Under the pieces are notes generated by a model. The model worked only from the letters and a program-made list of their open reading frames with translations, was not told the DNA's origin and searched no databases. From the NCBI RefSeq assembly GCF_001311985.1, contig NZ_BBCJ01000019.1, forward strand, positions 1 through 64,000: a DNA stretch of 64,000 bases, read 5' to 3'. The position numbers and the translations under genes were made by a program. This document shows positions 1 to 11,270 of the stretch, one piece after another. Each line of letters begins with the position of its first letter. Within the stretch, counting starts at the first letter, position 1. This DNA is from Geotalea toluenoxydans JCM 15764 (lineage in GTDB: Bacteria; Desulfobacterota; Desulfuromonadia; Geobacterales; Geobacteraceae).

Positions 1-167
1 ACTCCTAGGTTTGGTTGTATCAGTGAAAAGGCTGCTCGTTTTTCATGACGCAAATGCCTTCTCTTGCCCATTCACGGAGCCATTCTCAATTGACAATCTT
101 CAATTAAGATGGTAACTTTCGTCACTAATTTTCAGACTATCCCAGATCTGGCTCGGAAAGGTACACC

Positions 168-2718
168 GTGAATTTAAATAAGTTTTTCCGTGCTTTGCCA
201 TGCAGGACCCTCTTACCCCTTCTCCTTGTTGCGTCGCTTTTGACTACCCCCGCCTTTTGCCTTGATTCGGCAGATTCCCAGTTATTTATCACTGGCTTCA
301 ATGCCTATCAAAAAAAGGACTACCAGACCACGGTCGATAAGATGGGAACTCTGCTGAAGAGTTACCCGGACACCCCGTTGCGGGACATGGCCATTTTCTG
401 GTTGGCACGTGCCAATTACAAGGCAGGGCACAAACAGGACGCAGCCAGATATATGGCCCAATTTTTCAAAGAATATCCGGACAGTCCGTTAAAAGGGACG
501 GTGGAGGACGACCTTGTAGCCCTGGCGGGAAAATATGCCAGAGGAGAGGCAGTTGCTTCCGGTGAGAAAGCTGAAGGCGAAAGTTCTAATTCTGAAAGGG
601 TGGCGCAGGAACAATCTGAAGCTGAAGCGAGGGCTGCAGCCAAACGGGCTGAAGAAATGCGCCTGGCCGTTCAGAAGGCGGAGGCAGAGACGGCCCGCCA
701 GGAGAAAATGGCAGCGGACAAGGCAGCAGCGGAAAAAGCGGCAGCTGAAAAGGCCGCTTGGGAAAAGGCTGAAGCGGAGAGAGTCGCTGCCGCAAAGAAG
801 GCTGAAGAACTGCGTGTTGTGGCAGAAAAGGCTGCTGCCGAAAAAGCACGTCAGGAAAAGCTGGCAGCTGAAAAAGCTGCCGCCGAGAAGGCAGCGGCAG
901 AGAAAGCTGTTGCAGAAAAGGCCGCCCGGGAAAAGGCTGAGGCAGAAAGAATTGCCGCCGCCAAGAAAGCAGAAGAACTGCGCATTGCTGCAGAGAAGGC
1001 TGCTGCCGAAAAAGCGGCTCAGGAGAAAGTTGCTGCTGAGAAAGGTTCCGCCAGGACTGCTGCAGCATCGACCGGCAGGAAAAAAGAAAAATCAAAGGCC
1101 AGCAAAGCGGCAACGCTGCGTGAAAAGGCAATAACCGAATATAAATCTGTGATCGACCGTTTCCCGGGGAGTTCAGCCGCAGCAAGCGCCACAACAAAGC
1201 TCAAGGAGCTGGGCATCGTGTACCCTGCCGTTGCTGCAACCGGAGCGGCTGTTCAGGCGAAAACGCCAAGGTACTCTCCCTGGAAGTCGGGCAGTTTGCC
1301 GATCTGGATTTTACCATTACGCCACCGGCGCAATCGCTGGAAGCTGGTAAGCGCTTCACTATACCCTTTGACATTGTCAACCTGGGCAACGGCAGCGACA
1401 GTTTTTACCTGGAGTCCGGATTCCCCGCGGATTTCAATGTCCAGTTCACCTCTGCCGCTCAGCCGGTGAATCCCATAAATGTGACACCACCATTGCAAAC
1501 AGGCGAAAAATTCAGGGCACTGATGACCGTAACCATACCCAGGGGAGTGATCGACGGGCAGAAAGCAAGCTTCCCCATCAAGATCGGTTCCGGTTTTGCC
1601 CTGATGTTTCCCAATCCAAGGAAGTCAGACTCTCCTTTTCCGCTCCGTTGCTGAGGGCGGTGGTAAAGGCGGAAAAGTCACAGCTGCTTCCGGGGCAGAA
1701 AATGTCTTACCGTCTGGACCTTCTGAATATAGGTACCTCATCTGCCAGGGGGGTCACTCTCAGGCTGACTTATCCCCCCCAATATGAGCCGGTAAGTCTT
1801 GTCCCTGCCGGATTCAAACCGGAAATGAAGGCCGCTCTCGTTCTGGATGGCCTGCAGCTTAACTCCGGCGAAAGCAGGGAATTCAACCTCACCTTTCAGT
1901 TGAAAGAGGATGCCCTGGCCTTGCAGGAACTCTTTCTTCGGGCCGATGTCATCAACAGCGAACTGGAAAAAAGAGATTCCTTCCTCTCTCCTGCCACAGT
2001 CGTCCAAGGAGTCAGTGGCGTCAACGTCAAGACCAGCGCTGAAAAGCTGGTGGTGATTCCCGGCCAGACGTTGCGGGTTCCCATTGTTGTCACCAACACC
2101 GGCAACATCCGCGACGACTTCGGCATCAAGCCGCTCATTCCAGGAAATGCTTCCTATTCTTTCTATCAGGATTTGAACCGGGACGGGAAAAAACAGGACA
2201 ATGAGCCGGTGATAACCCACGTGGGCCCGCTGGCTCCAAAGGAAGAAGCTTATGTGGTTCTGGAGGTGACAACGCCGATAAATGAGGCGGACGGCTCTAG
2301 CATGCCCATAGCGGTAAATTTCGAGCCGGAAGGGGACAGGAGCAAAAGTGCTTCTTTGAACATGCGTCTGGTTTATTCACGCCCGGTGCTTGACCTTATC
2401 ATGACCGGCAAAGGGGGAAAGGTGAAGCCCGGAGAGGTTTCTTCCTTTGAACTGAGCTGCACCAATCGCGGCTCCAATCTTGCCAAGGTGGTTGATGTGC
2501 AAACGGTCCTGCCGCAACAGCTGGCCATAGTTTCTGCCGATCCCTCTTTCTCCAGCGGCACCGGTGGCGTCTACACCTGGCGCTTCGAGGACATGGGGTC
2601 CGGTGAAAAGCGCAATATCAAGATCACCTACAAGGTAAAATCCGGTGCCGTTGTTGGTACGAATATGCAGATTAAAAACACCCTGAAATACCAGGATCTG
2701 CTGGGGATGAACTACTGA
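168..2718 (+). CDS. Exported TPR / Ala-Glu-Lys coiled-coil / DUF11-like envelope protein (frameshifted)
   Basis: Signal peptide at residues 1-31, a TPR pair resembling YbgF/CpoB-type repeats, then about 190 residues of AEKAAAEKA-type heptad-like coiled coil. A further TPR (AITEYKSVIDRFPGSS) follows, then a C-terminal half of beta-sandwich repeats with the look of DUF11/CARDB domains (VPIVVTNTGNIRDDF, ELSCTNRGSNLAKVV). The frame breaks near 1253 and near 1598; restoring a G at 1253 and a T at 1598 gives a continuous product of about 850 aa. The stop overlaps the next start by one base (TGATG), so the two genes are probably cotranslated. Likely periplasmic or cell-surface structural protein; its specific role is not recognisable. 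Confidence 0.75.
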
Positions 2719-3314
2719 TGCGGTGTTTGGCGTGGGGACTGACAGGCTGGTTGCTTCTGAGCGTTTCTCCGGTGACGGTTTTTTCGGCTGATTCCCAAAT
2801 GCTCTATGTGCCGAAGCCGGCGGAATCAGGGGTTGTTCCGGCAGGCCCGGAAGAGGGAATTCTTGTGGAAGGTATTACCATCCGCAAGGGTGACACCCTG
2901 AAAGGGCTTGCCAGGAAGTATCGAGGCAGGGCTTCCTATTTCCCACAGATTCTGCTCTTTAATAAAATAGCTGATCCCGACCTTATTTTTGCCGGTTCAC
3001 GACTGCTGGTTCCGGTAACTGCCGCCCATCCCGCCACCAGGGGCGATAAAAAGAAGCGGTCTCTTTTGCGGCCTGCAAAGAGCATGGCCGAGCCCGCCGC
3101 CCCAGAGGTACAGGCTAAACCACAGCCTGTTGAAGGTGCCTCCGATCATTCCCTTCTGCAGTACGAAAGAGCTGTTGCCGCGTACAAAAAAGGGCAGCTG
3201 AGCAAGGCGTTACAGGAATTCGATAGATTTCTTGCCGATTTTCCAAATTCGCCGCTGGCTGCCGATGCAAGCCTCTATCGTGCCGACTGCCTGTTAAAAA
3301 TGTCCCGCCAATAG
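2718..3314 (+). CDS. Exported LysM and TPR protein
   Basis: 198 aa with an N-terminal signal peptide (ending about SADSQ), one LysM peptidoglycan-binding domain at about residues 50-95 (IRKGDTLKGLARKY ... GSRLLVPV), a proline/lysine-rich linker and a C-terminal TPR unit (ALQEFDRFLADFPNSPLAADA). The start codon overlaps the previous stop, so it forms an operon with the DUF11-like protein. A cell-wall-anchored scaffold partner is likely, because both genes carry the same YbgF-like TPR style. Confidence 0.8.
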   Translation: MRCLAWGLTGWLLLSVSPVTVFSADSQMLYVPKPAESGVVPAGPEEGILVEGITIRKGDTLKGLARKYRGRASYFPQILLFNKIADPDLIFAGSRLLVPVTAAHPATRGDKKKRSLLRPAKSMAEPAAPEVQAKPQPVEGASDHSLLQYERAVAAYKKGQLSKALQEFDRFLADFPNSPLAADASLYRADCLLKMSRQ

Positions 3315-3450
3315 GCTGTTGAAAACTATTGCGGGGCCGGTCTGCTGTGTTGCCGCTAATTTGGAAACTCCAAGTATATCAGTATCCGTCTCGCTTCCTC
3401 TTCGCTGGAGCCTTGCATTCCGACCGACCCATGATGTTTTTCAAGCCAGG
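3313..3450. repeat. Possible short interspersed repeat with imperfect inverted ends
   Basis: The gap between two convergent genes begins GGCTGTTGAAAA and ends TTTTTCAAGCC, giving imperfect inverted ends about 125 bp apart. No coding frame in it is convincing. It resembles the small palindromic elements scattered through Geobacter genomes, but a second copy is not present here, so the call is tentative. Confidence 0.35.
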
Positions 3451-3458
3451 TAACCCTC

Positions 3459-4502
3459 TTATCTTTGATCTGTTTCCTTGCGTTCCAGTAGTTCAGCCGT
3501 CAGAGCGGCGACAGGTATTTCGGTCAGCAGAATGAGTCGTGGCGGCGTCGTCTCCCTGGTGAAGAGAAAACCATTGAGGCTTGTGCTGGTGCGGTTTCTA
3601 TCGTTAAGCAAAACCGCATGCTCCCCATAACTGAAGGAAATGTCCATTGCGGAAAGAATGGATGTTGCCACCTGTTTAAGATCGGCATCCCGATTAATCC
3701 TGATAAGCTTGATACCTTCAAGCTCCAACAACCGGTAAACCGTGTAAGCAAAAGGATCTGCCGCAGAGAAGCTGACCATGAAATGCTTACCATTGCTTTC
3801 GAAAAAGCGATCGACCTTGGCGCTCAAGCGTAATGCCTGCTGGGTTGCCGACGACGTTTCGACAAAATGGTCTTTGCCCGGCTTGACGGCAAGTATGTTA
3901 AGGATTGAGTCGGCGACTTCGGAAGGATCTTTGCTCGTTACGGAACGTACAGCTATGGCAGCGCTGACTGGCGCTTCAATTGGTTGAACCGTGGAAAACC
4001 GCTGTTGAATTGCAGGTTCCGCTGCCGAAGAGGCCGAAAGAGCCGCCTCGGCTTCTCTTTTTTTCTTATGAGCAACTGCAGTATGTGACAGTCCGGTTGG
4101 TATCAGGATCGTCTGGCCGATATTCAATTTCCGGATGTCCGCGATTTTGTTGAGACTAACAACTTCGGGAATAAGTTTTTCAGCTGCTGCGTTAGTCATG
4201 CCGAAATGCTTCATCAATATCTTGAAGATATGATCGCCATTTTTGACCGTGTAGCTCATATGGCCGCTTCTTGATAATGGCTTCCGCTCTCTTTGGTCGC
4301 CTTTCCTTTGGTCAATGGCTTTGGCTGCTGCAGGATGAGGGGGCTTGGCGGCAGAGACTCTCTTTTTTGACGGGGCAGGGGTCGTATTTCTATCAAGCTC
4401 TCTGATATCTATTTCAAAGGGAGAATCCCCGGCAACTCCCGCTCTGGCGGAAAGCACGACAAAAATGGCGGTGGCAATTAATCCTAGTCTTAGTCTTATC
4501 AT
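3459..4502 (-). CDS. Exported LysM-domain protein
   Basis: About 347 aa from the ATG giving MIRLRLGLIATA, which starts a clean signal peptide; a start 24 bases further upstream is less likely. After a basic linker it carries one LysM domain (YTVKNGDHIFKILMKHFGM ... LNIGQTILIPTG, about residues 85-140). The C-terminal half (about 170 aa) has no recognised domain, and the protein may act at the cell wall. It lies just downstream of a membrane protein gene on the same strand, so the two are probably one operon. Confidence 0.8.
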   Translation of the reverse strand: MIRLRLGLIATAIFVVLSARAGVAGDSPFEIDIRELDRNTTPAPSKKRVSAAKPPHPAAAKAIDQRKGDQRERKPLSRSGHMSYTVKNGDHIFKILMKHFGMTNAAAEKLIPEVVSLNKIADIRKLNIGQTILIPTGLSHTAVAHKKKREAEAALSASSAAEPAIQQRFSTVQPIEAPVSAAIAVRSVTSKDPSEVADSILNILAVKPGKDHFVETSSATQQALRLSAKVDRFFESNGKHFMVSFSAADPFAYTVYRLLELEGIKLIRINRDADLKQVATSILSAMDISFSYGEHAVLLNDRNRTSTSLNGFLFTRETTPPRLILLTEIPVAALTAELLERKETDQR

Positions 4503-4578
4503 TTCTTTCCCATCTTCCGCTGTCACTGAAAATACAAGACAAATGCCTTCATCTGCCGATCAGATTTTCGCCTGTAAA

Positions 4579-5640
4579 CTATGACACTGGCTTTGCCGGT
4601 GACGCCTTTTTCAATGATGTAATTTCCTTTTGCTTCGGTGGAGGTAATGGAATAGCTGACGGCCGCGGCACTTTCATGGAGACATTCCGGACAAATGATC
4701 CGGAAAGCCCCTTGGCGCTGCGGTCGATGATCTGCAGTGCGCTGATCACACCATTTTTCCTGAAGACCTTGAACTCATTGCTGCTGTCCAAGTAACGTTC
4801 CCATCCTGGATGTTCTTTGCCGTAGGCAAGATCAGGCCTGCTGGTGGGGATGAATGCGGGCAGCCTGGTCATGCCCGGGCCGGTCGCTGTTCGGGGGGCA
4901 GTGGCGGATGTCGTGGAGGGCTTTCGGTTCACCTGCAGTTTTCCGCCGATGAAAAAGTAAAGTGAGGCGGCAAAGACAATGGAGACCCCCAGGTAAAACC
5001 AGACTCGTTGTCGTGGCGCCTCTTCCTCAATAACAAAGTCGCCCGCCCGTTCCGCGTAATGGGATTCCGATTGGGGGGAAGTCCGGTCCTGGATCGGGAA
5101 CGGCTCAAGATCGGTAAGAGCGCCTTCCAGCTTATCGAGAAAAGGGGAATCTACAGTCGCTTTCTGCTGCAGGCTGATTTGGCCCCCGGAGAGGGAGACA
5201 CGGTCAGTCACCTCCGTCGCAGGTTCAGGTGCTCCCGGTCCTCCAGCGATAGCCATGTCTGGGGTATTTGATCCTGATTTGCACATATGGTTGTTCAGGG
5301 CCTCGGTTACCCTCAGTGCAACTTCAGCATCACTTTGGTTCAAGTCTATGCAGTCATCGACAAATTTAAGTGCTTGGGGAGAATCGCTGGTGTCAGCGCT
5401 GAGGAGAATGACGGATCCGGCCTCAGAGCTGAAGAAAGTGCGCAGGTGTCTGGCAAGGATGTCGCCGGAGAGACCGGAAAGACGATTCTGGATAAAAATA
5501 ACTGCAGGCGAGCCAGATTTGACTTCCTCAGGAATATTCAGGCTGACGAAATGATGAACGTTGGCATTGCATGCTTTGGCGGCCGAGATGACGATTTGCT
5601 CCAACCGTACCTGATCTGCTATGAGGAGGACGTTAATCAT
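4579..5640 (-). CDS. Receiver-like N-domain protein with one membrane segment
   Basis: 353 aa. Residues 1-115 have the alternating pattern of a response-regulator-like fold (MINVLLIADQVRLEQ ... VILLSADTSD), but I cannot place a full phosphoacceptor triad. A polar linker follows, then one membrane helix (VWFYLGVSIVFAASLYFFIG, about 219-238) and a basic C-terminal region of about 110 aa. The topology suggests a cytoplasmic N-domain and a periplasmic C-domain, making it a candidate signalling partner for the downstream LysM protein. Function unknown. Confidence 0.7.
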   Translation of the reverse strand: MINVLLIADQVRLEQIVISAAKACNANVHHFVSLNIPEEVKSGSPAVIFIQNRLSGLSGDILARHLRTFFSSEAGSVILLSADTSDSPQALKFVDDCIDLNQSDAEVALRVTEALNNHMCKSGSNTPDMAIAGGPGAPEPATEVTDRVSLSGGQISLQQKATVDSPFLDKLEGALTDLEPFPIQDRTSPQSESHYAERAGDFVIEEEAPRQRVWFYLGVSIVFAASLYFFIGGKLQVNRKPSTTSATAPRTATGPGMTRLPAFIPTSRPDLAYGKEHPGWERYLDSSNEFKVFRKNGVISALQIIDRSAKGLSGSFVRNVSMKVPRPSAIPLPPPKQKEITSLKKASPAKPVS

Positions 5641-6196
5641 GCTTTCCTTTGCCTTATGAAATGATAGCCATTTTATGTGACAGCGCCCTTATAATCAATA
5701 GCATTAATGTTGTCGAAAGATTTTTAATGCATTCGGCGGCCAGACGCAAGTGTACAGGGATGTCCATCTGGACAGGCAGATGGTCCTTTGATCTTCGGCA
5801 GGCCATTTCGACCTGTATTTAATAACTATTGATTTTATGTGTAGCCAAATCGAGGCACCGTTTTGCTTGCGATATTTAAATAAAAACTTGCATCCCTGCC
5901 GTTTCCGTGTATATTGAAGAGTCTGTTCAATTGGGGACCTGTTTCTTTCATTGCTTCTCAGTCTTTCCCATCCCCTGTTTCATCGCTCACTAACCCCCAT
6001 CTGCATATTCAGCACTCCCATGAAATGCAGTAGCACATATGGTTGGCGACGATGTAGTTGAGCCGGTCATACGTGTTATTGCCGTCATTTATGCGTCGCA
6101 ATGGTTGCCGCAACGGCGTTTCGCGTCTCATCTTCAGCCGTTTCCGGCACAGGATCGCTGTTTGCAGCTTCCCGTCCGAAAACCAAAGGAATTCAC
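5641..6196. other. 556-bp intergenic / long leader region
   Basis: No supported gene. It lies between divergent genes and would carry the promoters for both, plus a long 5' leader of the helicase gene. The AT-rich stretch at about 5830-5900 is the best promoter candidate, but no clear consensus box could be assigned. Confidence 0.5.
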
Positions 6197-7550
6197 ATGT
6201 CATTTGAATCATTGCAGTTGTCTCCTCTTATCCTCAAAGCCATTGCCGCCTGCGGTTACACGACGCCCACACCTATTCAGGAACAAGCGATACCCCTGGC
6301 TCTCGAAGGCAAGGATCTCATTGCCTCTGCCCAGACCGGGACAGGTAAAACGGCAGCATTTACCCTGCCTGCCCTGGAGCGGCTGAACGTTCGTTCCCCG
6401 ATCCCCGGCCGCGGCCCACGCATCCTCGTCCTCACCCCTACCCGCGAGCTGGCCAACCAGGTCACCGATGCCGTTCGCAATTACGGTAAGTTCATGCGCG
6501 TCACCAGCGGCGCCATCCTCGGCGGGATGCCATACCGTGAGCAGTTGCAGCTTCTGTCACGTCCGGTCGACCTGATCGTAGCAACTCCGGGGCGCTTGAT
6601 CGATCACCTTGACCGGGGCAGAATCAACCTTTCCCGCCTGGAACTGCTTATCCTCGACGAAGCTGACCGGATGCTGGACATGGGATTCAGCGAAGACGTG
6701 GACAGGATAGCCGCCGCCGCTCCGGCCAACCGTCAGACATTGCTCTTTACGGCGACCATGGACGATGTCATGGCCAAGCTGGCCCAGAGACTGTTGAAAG
6801 ATCCGGTACGTATCGAGATCGCCGGCAAGAAAACGACCCATGAGCAGATTGAGCAGCGCTCCATGTGGCCGATAATCTGCAGCACAAGACCCGCATGCTG
6901 CAGCACCTCATTGCCGATGGCGACGTTACCAAAGCCATAATATTTTCAGCCACCAAGCGGGATGCCGATCTTCTGGCACGTGACCTTCACGCCCAGGGAC
7001 ATGCCGCTGCAGCCCTCCATGGCGACATGACCCAGAATGCCCGCAACAAGACCATTCAAAACATGCGGCGCGGCAAGATCAGGCTATTGGTAGCCACCGA
7101 TGTGGCGGCCCGTGGACTGGACGTCAACGGCATCAGTCACGTCATCAATTTCGATCTGCCAAATTTGCCGAGGATTATGTTCACCGGATCGGCAGAACGG
7201 GAAGAGCGGGGGCTACCGGCATCGCCATCTCTTTCGCCTCGTTGAACGACCTGAATTACCTTGATCGGATCGAACGGTACACCGGCCAGACCTTGCCGAT
7301 GCATGTGATTCCCGGCCTGGAGCCAACCCGTCCCCTGCGCCGTCTCAGCACTTCAGGGAAGCGCAGCCAGCCCGGAAACGGACGCGGCAAGACTCCCTAC
7401 GCCGGCAACGGTCGCCGTCAAGGCAAGGATGACACAAAGGGTGGCGGTTTTGCCCAGGCTCGGAAAAGCGCTGCTCCCAGGGCGAGAAGCTCCCAGCCGG
7501 TTGTGGAATACCGCAGTCTTAAAACCGGCCGCGATGCGCGGCACTCATAA
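6197..7550 (+). CDS. rhlE: DEAD-box RNA helicase, RhlE type (frameshifted)
   Basis: ATP-dependent RNA helicase for RNA remodelling in the cytoplasm. Start at [10 protein letters not shown] with AAAGGA upstream. Visible motifs in order: Q-motif ([10 protein letters not shown]), Walker A (AQTGTGKT), DEAD (LDEADRML), TAT, and [12 protein letters not shown]. Motif [12 protein letters not shown] is recovered when a single A is restored in CCAAATTTG near 7165. A second break near 6859 is repaired by one C (CGCTCC to CGCCTCC). Restored length is 451 aa with a basic Gly/Arg-rich tail, as expected for RhlE-like proteins. The breaks look like consensus errors. Confidence 0.88.
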
Positions 7551-7584
7551 TGGCGATTTGACAGCAGAATAACATTAAAGCAAC

Positions 7585-7613
7585 GACGCCGGGCAACCGG
7601 GCGTTTTTTTTTA
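7585..7613 (+). terminator. Intrinsic terminator after the RNA helicase
   Basis: ACGCC-GG stem with CC-GGCGT partner and a very short loop, followed by a run of nine T. It lies about 35 bp after the helicase stop. Confidence 0.7.
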
Positions 7614-7687
7614 CCGGCCAATCTTGCCTAATGAGCCCCAATTGGGTATTATTTTTTGACTTCAAATGCATTTACAAGGAGTTAGCA

Positions 7688-8874
7688 ATGGCAGAAATTT
7701 TCGAGATCAAGCCTGACATTTTCTGGATCGGGGTAAAAGACCCGGAACTGCGCACCTTTGACGACCTCTTCCCCACCGAACACGGTACGACCTATAACTC
7801 CTACCTGATCAAGGGGAGGGACAAAATTGCCGTCGTCGATACCGTCAAGGGGAAAAGGGGTGAGGAGTACCTGGAGAAAGTCAGGCAGCTGGTAGATCCT
7901 GCCGATATCGATTATTTCGTCGTCAACCACACCGAACCGGATCATTCCGGCTCTCTTGCCTTTATGCTCAAGCATTGTCCAAAGGCAAAGGTTGTCTCGA
8001 CCCAGGCCGCCCATACCTTTCTCGGCAATCTGATCCATACCCCATTCCCCTCGCAGATTGTCAAGGATGGGAGGTAATCGATCTGGGAGGCAAGCGTCTG
8101 CGTTTTCTGGTCGTGCCGTTCCTGCACTGGCCGGACACCATGTTCGCCCTGCTTGAGGAGGACGAGGTAGTCTTCACCTGTGACGCCTTCGGCTCACATT
8201 ACTGCGGCTCTTCCATTTTCAATGACGAACTTCCCGATTTCAGCGCCGACATGCAATTTTACTTTGATACCATCATGCGTCCCTTCAAGGACAAGGCGCT
8301 GACGGCTATCGACAAGATGAAAAACGAGAAGATCGCGGTAATCTGCCCGAGCCACGGCCCGGTGCTGCGCAGCGATCCCTGGAAAACGGTGGGACTTTAT
8401 GAAAGCTGGTGTCGCCCCGAAGCAGGGGACAAAAAGATCGTCCTTTTTTACATTTCTCCCCATGGCAATACGCAAAAAATGGCGGCCAGCGTGGTTAGGG
8501 GAGCGGCGGCAGCCGGCGTTCAGGTTGACTGCCGGCATATTAATGAGCTTACGGCAGCAGAGATCCGGGATCTGATGGAAGTTGGGGATGCGCTGATTTT
8601 CGGCATTCCCACCATTAATCGAGATGTGCCAAAGCCCATGTGGGATGTTCTTGCCTATCTTTCAACCGTCCGCCTCAAAACCAATATTGCCGCAGTTTTC
8701 GGCAGCTACGGCTGGAGTGGTGAGGCCTGCCGTCTGGCCGAAGAAAGGCTCAAGGGGCTCAACTTTAAATTGCCGGTATCCTTTGTCAGGGCACCGTTCA
8801 CACCCCGGGCCGAGGCGCTGGAGCAGTGTGAGGCACTGGGACGGGCCATTGCCGAGGAAGTGCTGAAGAAATAG
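7688..8874 (+). CDS. Flavodiiron protein (FprA/ROO-like, frameshifted)
   Basis: Oxygen or NO reductase of the A-type flavoprotein family. The N-terminal metallo-beta-lactamase-like domain carries the diiron ligand segment NHTEPDHSGS, and later D and H ligands sit in VFTCDAFG and CPSHGP. The C-terminal flavodoxin domain begins about residue 255 (ILFYISPHGNTQKMA; FGSYGWSGEA). Start at MAEIFEIKPD with AAGGAG spaced 7. One break near 8068 is repaired by one G (GATGGGAGG), giving 395 aa, the usual family size. Probably an oxidative-stress defence gene, transcribed alone between two terminators. Confidence 0.9.
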
Positions 8875-8893
8875 TTTCAAACCATGTACAGTT

Positions 8894-8934
8894 AAAAAGC
8901 CGGAAAAGCCGTCATGAATTTTCCGGCTTTTTTG
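8894..8934 (+). terminator. Intrinsic terminator after the flavodiiron gene
   Basis: Perfect inverted repeat AAAAGCCGGAAAA / TTTTCCGGCTTTT with an 11-nt loop and a T run. The symmetric A/T flanks mean it could work in both directions. Confidence 0.9.
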
Positions 8935-8997
8935 CGTCCCTGTTTTCGGATATTCAATTTGACACGGTCCCTTGCCGGTCCCATAATGTCGGTCATC

Positions 8998-11258
8998 ATG
9001 ACAGAGCACCACGCCTTGAAAATCATAGAAGTTGCGGTACCGCTCCCCCTTGATGCCACCTTTCATTACGGAGTGCCGCCGGAGCTGGTTTGCCGGATGA
9101 AAACGGGGGTGCGGGTGCTGATCCCCTTCGGCAGGCGCAAGATCACCGGCTATATGATCGGCAATGTGTCTGAGAGTGCTGAAGAAATCAGGGAGATTAT
9201 CGACGTTCTTGACGAGGAGCCGCTCTTTACGGAAAAGGAGCTGGATTTCCTGCGCTGGAGCGCCGGCTATTATTTCCACCCGCTGGGGGAAGTGATCAAG
9301 GCGGCACTGCCTGCCGGTATCAATCTTGCCAGCCGGACACGCAGTGTGGAATCGGCAGACGGAACACTGAGCAGAGAAGAAGTGCTCAAGGGGGGACGAA
9401 CGGTAAAAAGGGAGACCTTTTACCGGGCACTACCTGATGTGGAACTGCCGGTTAACCTGCGTGGCAAGGGGTTGCGTCTGCTGGAATATCTTCGCCGGGT
9501 TGACGAAGCGCCGGCAGGGCTGCTTCGCCGTGAGTTCGCTGCCACAGCGGCCAATTTCCACCGTCTGCAGGACCTGGGGCTGGTTGAAGGCTCCGAGCGT
9601 GAAGTCTACCGTGATCCGTTCCGGGAAGAGGTTTTCACCCACGATACGCCGCTGGTACTCAACTTCCATCAGGCCGCGGCCCTTGAACAACTGTCAGCTG
9701 CCGGGATCAAAGAGCAGTTCGCCCCTTTTCTCCTCCATGGCGTAACCGGCAGCGGTAAGACAGAAGTCTATCTGCAGGCCATTGCCCAGGTGCTGGAAAG
9801 GGGGCGAACCGCCCTGGTTCTGGTGCCGGAGATTGCCCTCACACCGCAGCTGGTAAGGAGGTTCAAGAGCCGTTTTCGTTGCGGCATTGCCGTTTTGCAC
9901 AGCGGTCTCTCCGATGGTGAGCGCTATGACGAGTGGCGGAGGATCAGGCGCCGGGAGGTTTCCATCGTCATCGGAGCCCGTTCCGCCCTGTTTGCTCCCC
10001 TCTCCCCCATGGGGATCATCGTTGTCGATGAAGAACACGAATCCTCCTACAAGCAGTCGGAAGGCTTCCATTACAATGCCAGGGACCTGGCACTGGTTCG
10101 GGGCAAGATGGAGGGGGCGGTCGTGGTTCTCGGGTCGGCAACCCCCCTGGTAACCACCTACATGCGGTACAGCAGGGAAAAATCGGCTATCTGCAGCTTC
10201 CCGAAAGGGTCCGTAATCTGCCGATGCGGGAACCGAGCTACTGGATGCCCGCGGCCGGAAAGGCGCCACCTTCCTGCCGGAGTTGATCAAATCGATCGGC
10301 GACAACCTGGCAGCTGGCGGGCAGACGCTTCTCTTCCTCAATCGCCGCGGTTTTGCCACCTATCTGGTCTGCGAAGAATGCGGCACCGTGCTCAGCTGCC
10401 CCAATTGTTCGGTGACCCTTACCTACCATCGCCGTCGCGAGCGCCACTTCTGCCACTATTGCGATTACTCCATTCCCGCCCCGTCCGTTTGCCCCAAATG
10501 CGACAGCCAGTCCATCGCCCTGCTGGGGCGAGGAACGGAACGGGTCGAAGAAGAGGTGCGGGAGATTTATGCCGATGCCAGAATTGGCCGCATGGACCGG
10601 GATACCACCACCGGCCGTGGCGGGCATGCCAGGGTGTTGAAGGGACTTGAAAACGGCACCATCGATATTCTGGTCGGCACCCAGATGATCGCCAAGGGGC
10701 ATGATTTCCCCGGCGTGACGCTGGTGGGGGTAATATCAGCCGATGCCACGTTGAACATCCCGGATTTTCGCAGCAGTGAGAGGACCTTCCAGCTGATCAG
10801 CCAGGTAACCGGGCGGGCGGGGCGCGGCGACGCACCGGGAAAGGTCCTGATACAGACTCTCAATCCGGAGCATTATGCCATAACCCGCGCTGTTGCCCAT
10901 GATTTCGCGGGATTTTACCAGGACGAAATCGGTTTCCGGAAAGAAATAGGCTATCCTCTTTGCTTACCTGGCGGTGCTGGTATTCTCTGGAAATTCTGCC
11001 CCGGAGGTGGAGAAGGGGGCGACGACAGCAGCAGCATTACTGCATCGTCTGAAGAGGGAAGCCAAAAGCAGGGTGGAGATCCTGGGACCGGTTTCCTCGC
11101 CCCTGGCCATGATCCGTGGCCGCTACCGGCGGCAGATCCTTCTCAAGTCAGGGCAACGCCCGGAGCTGCACCGCATGATCGCCCGGTTCAGGGGGCAGGT
11201 CAAGCTGCCGTCGGTTGTCAGGATAACAATCGATATTGATCCGCTGGATATGCTGTAG
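8998..11258 (+). CDS. priA: Primosomal protein N', replication restart helicase PriA (frameshifted)
   Basis: Superfamily 2 DNA helicase that reloads the replisome at collapsed forks. N-terminal 3'-end-binding domain (VPLPLDATFHYGVP), Walker A (GVTGSGKTEVYLQ), DEEH box (VVDEEHESSYKQ), a zinc-binding array (CEECGTVLSCPNC, CHYC, CPKC) and C-terminal helicase motifs (GTQMIAKGHDFPGV, QVTGRAGRG). Breaks at about 10180, 10237 and 10957 (the last a two-base loss) are repaired by adding bases to homopolymers, giving about 754 aa. Start is at MTEHHALK or MSVIM twelve bases earlier. An essential-type gene, so real inactivation is unlikely. Confidence 0.92.
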
Positions 11259-11270
11259 CAGGATTGCTTT

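Noticed and set aside
700-1040. AEKAAAEKAA repeats as a possible tandem-repeat or CRISPR-like array
   Set aside because: The repeat is in protein sequence (coiled coil), with irregular DNA units and no spacers.
6009-6212. Open frame on the minus strand in the helicase leader
   Set aside because: No ribosome site or recognisable product; it overlaps the helicase start region.
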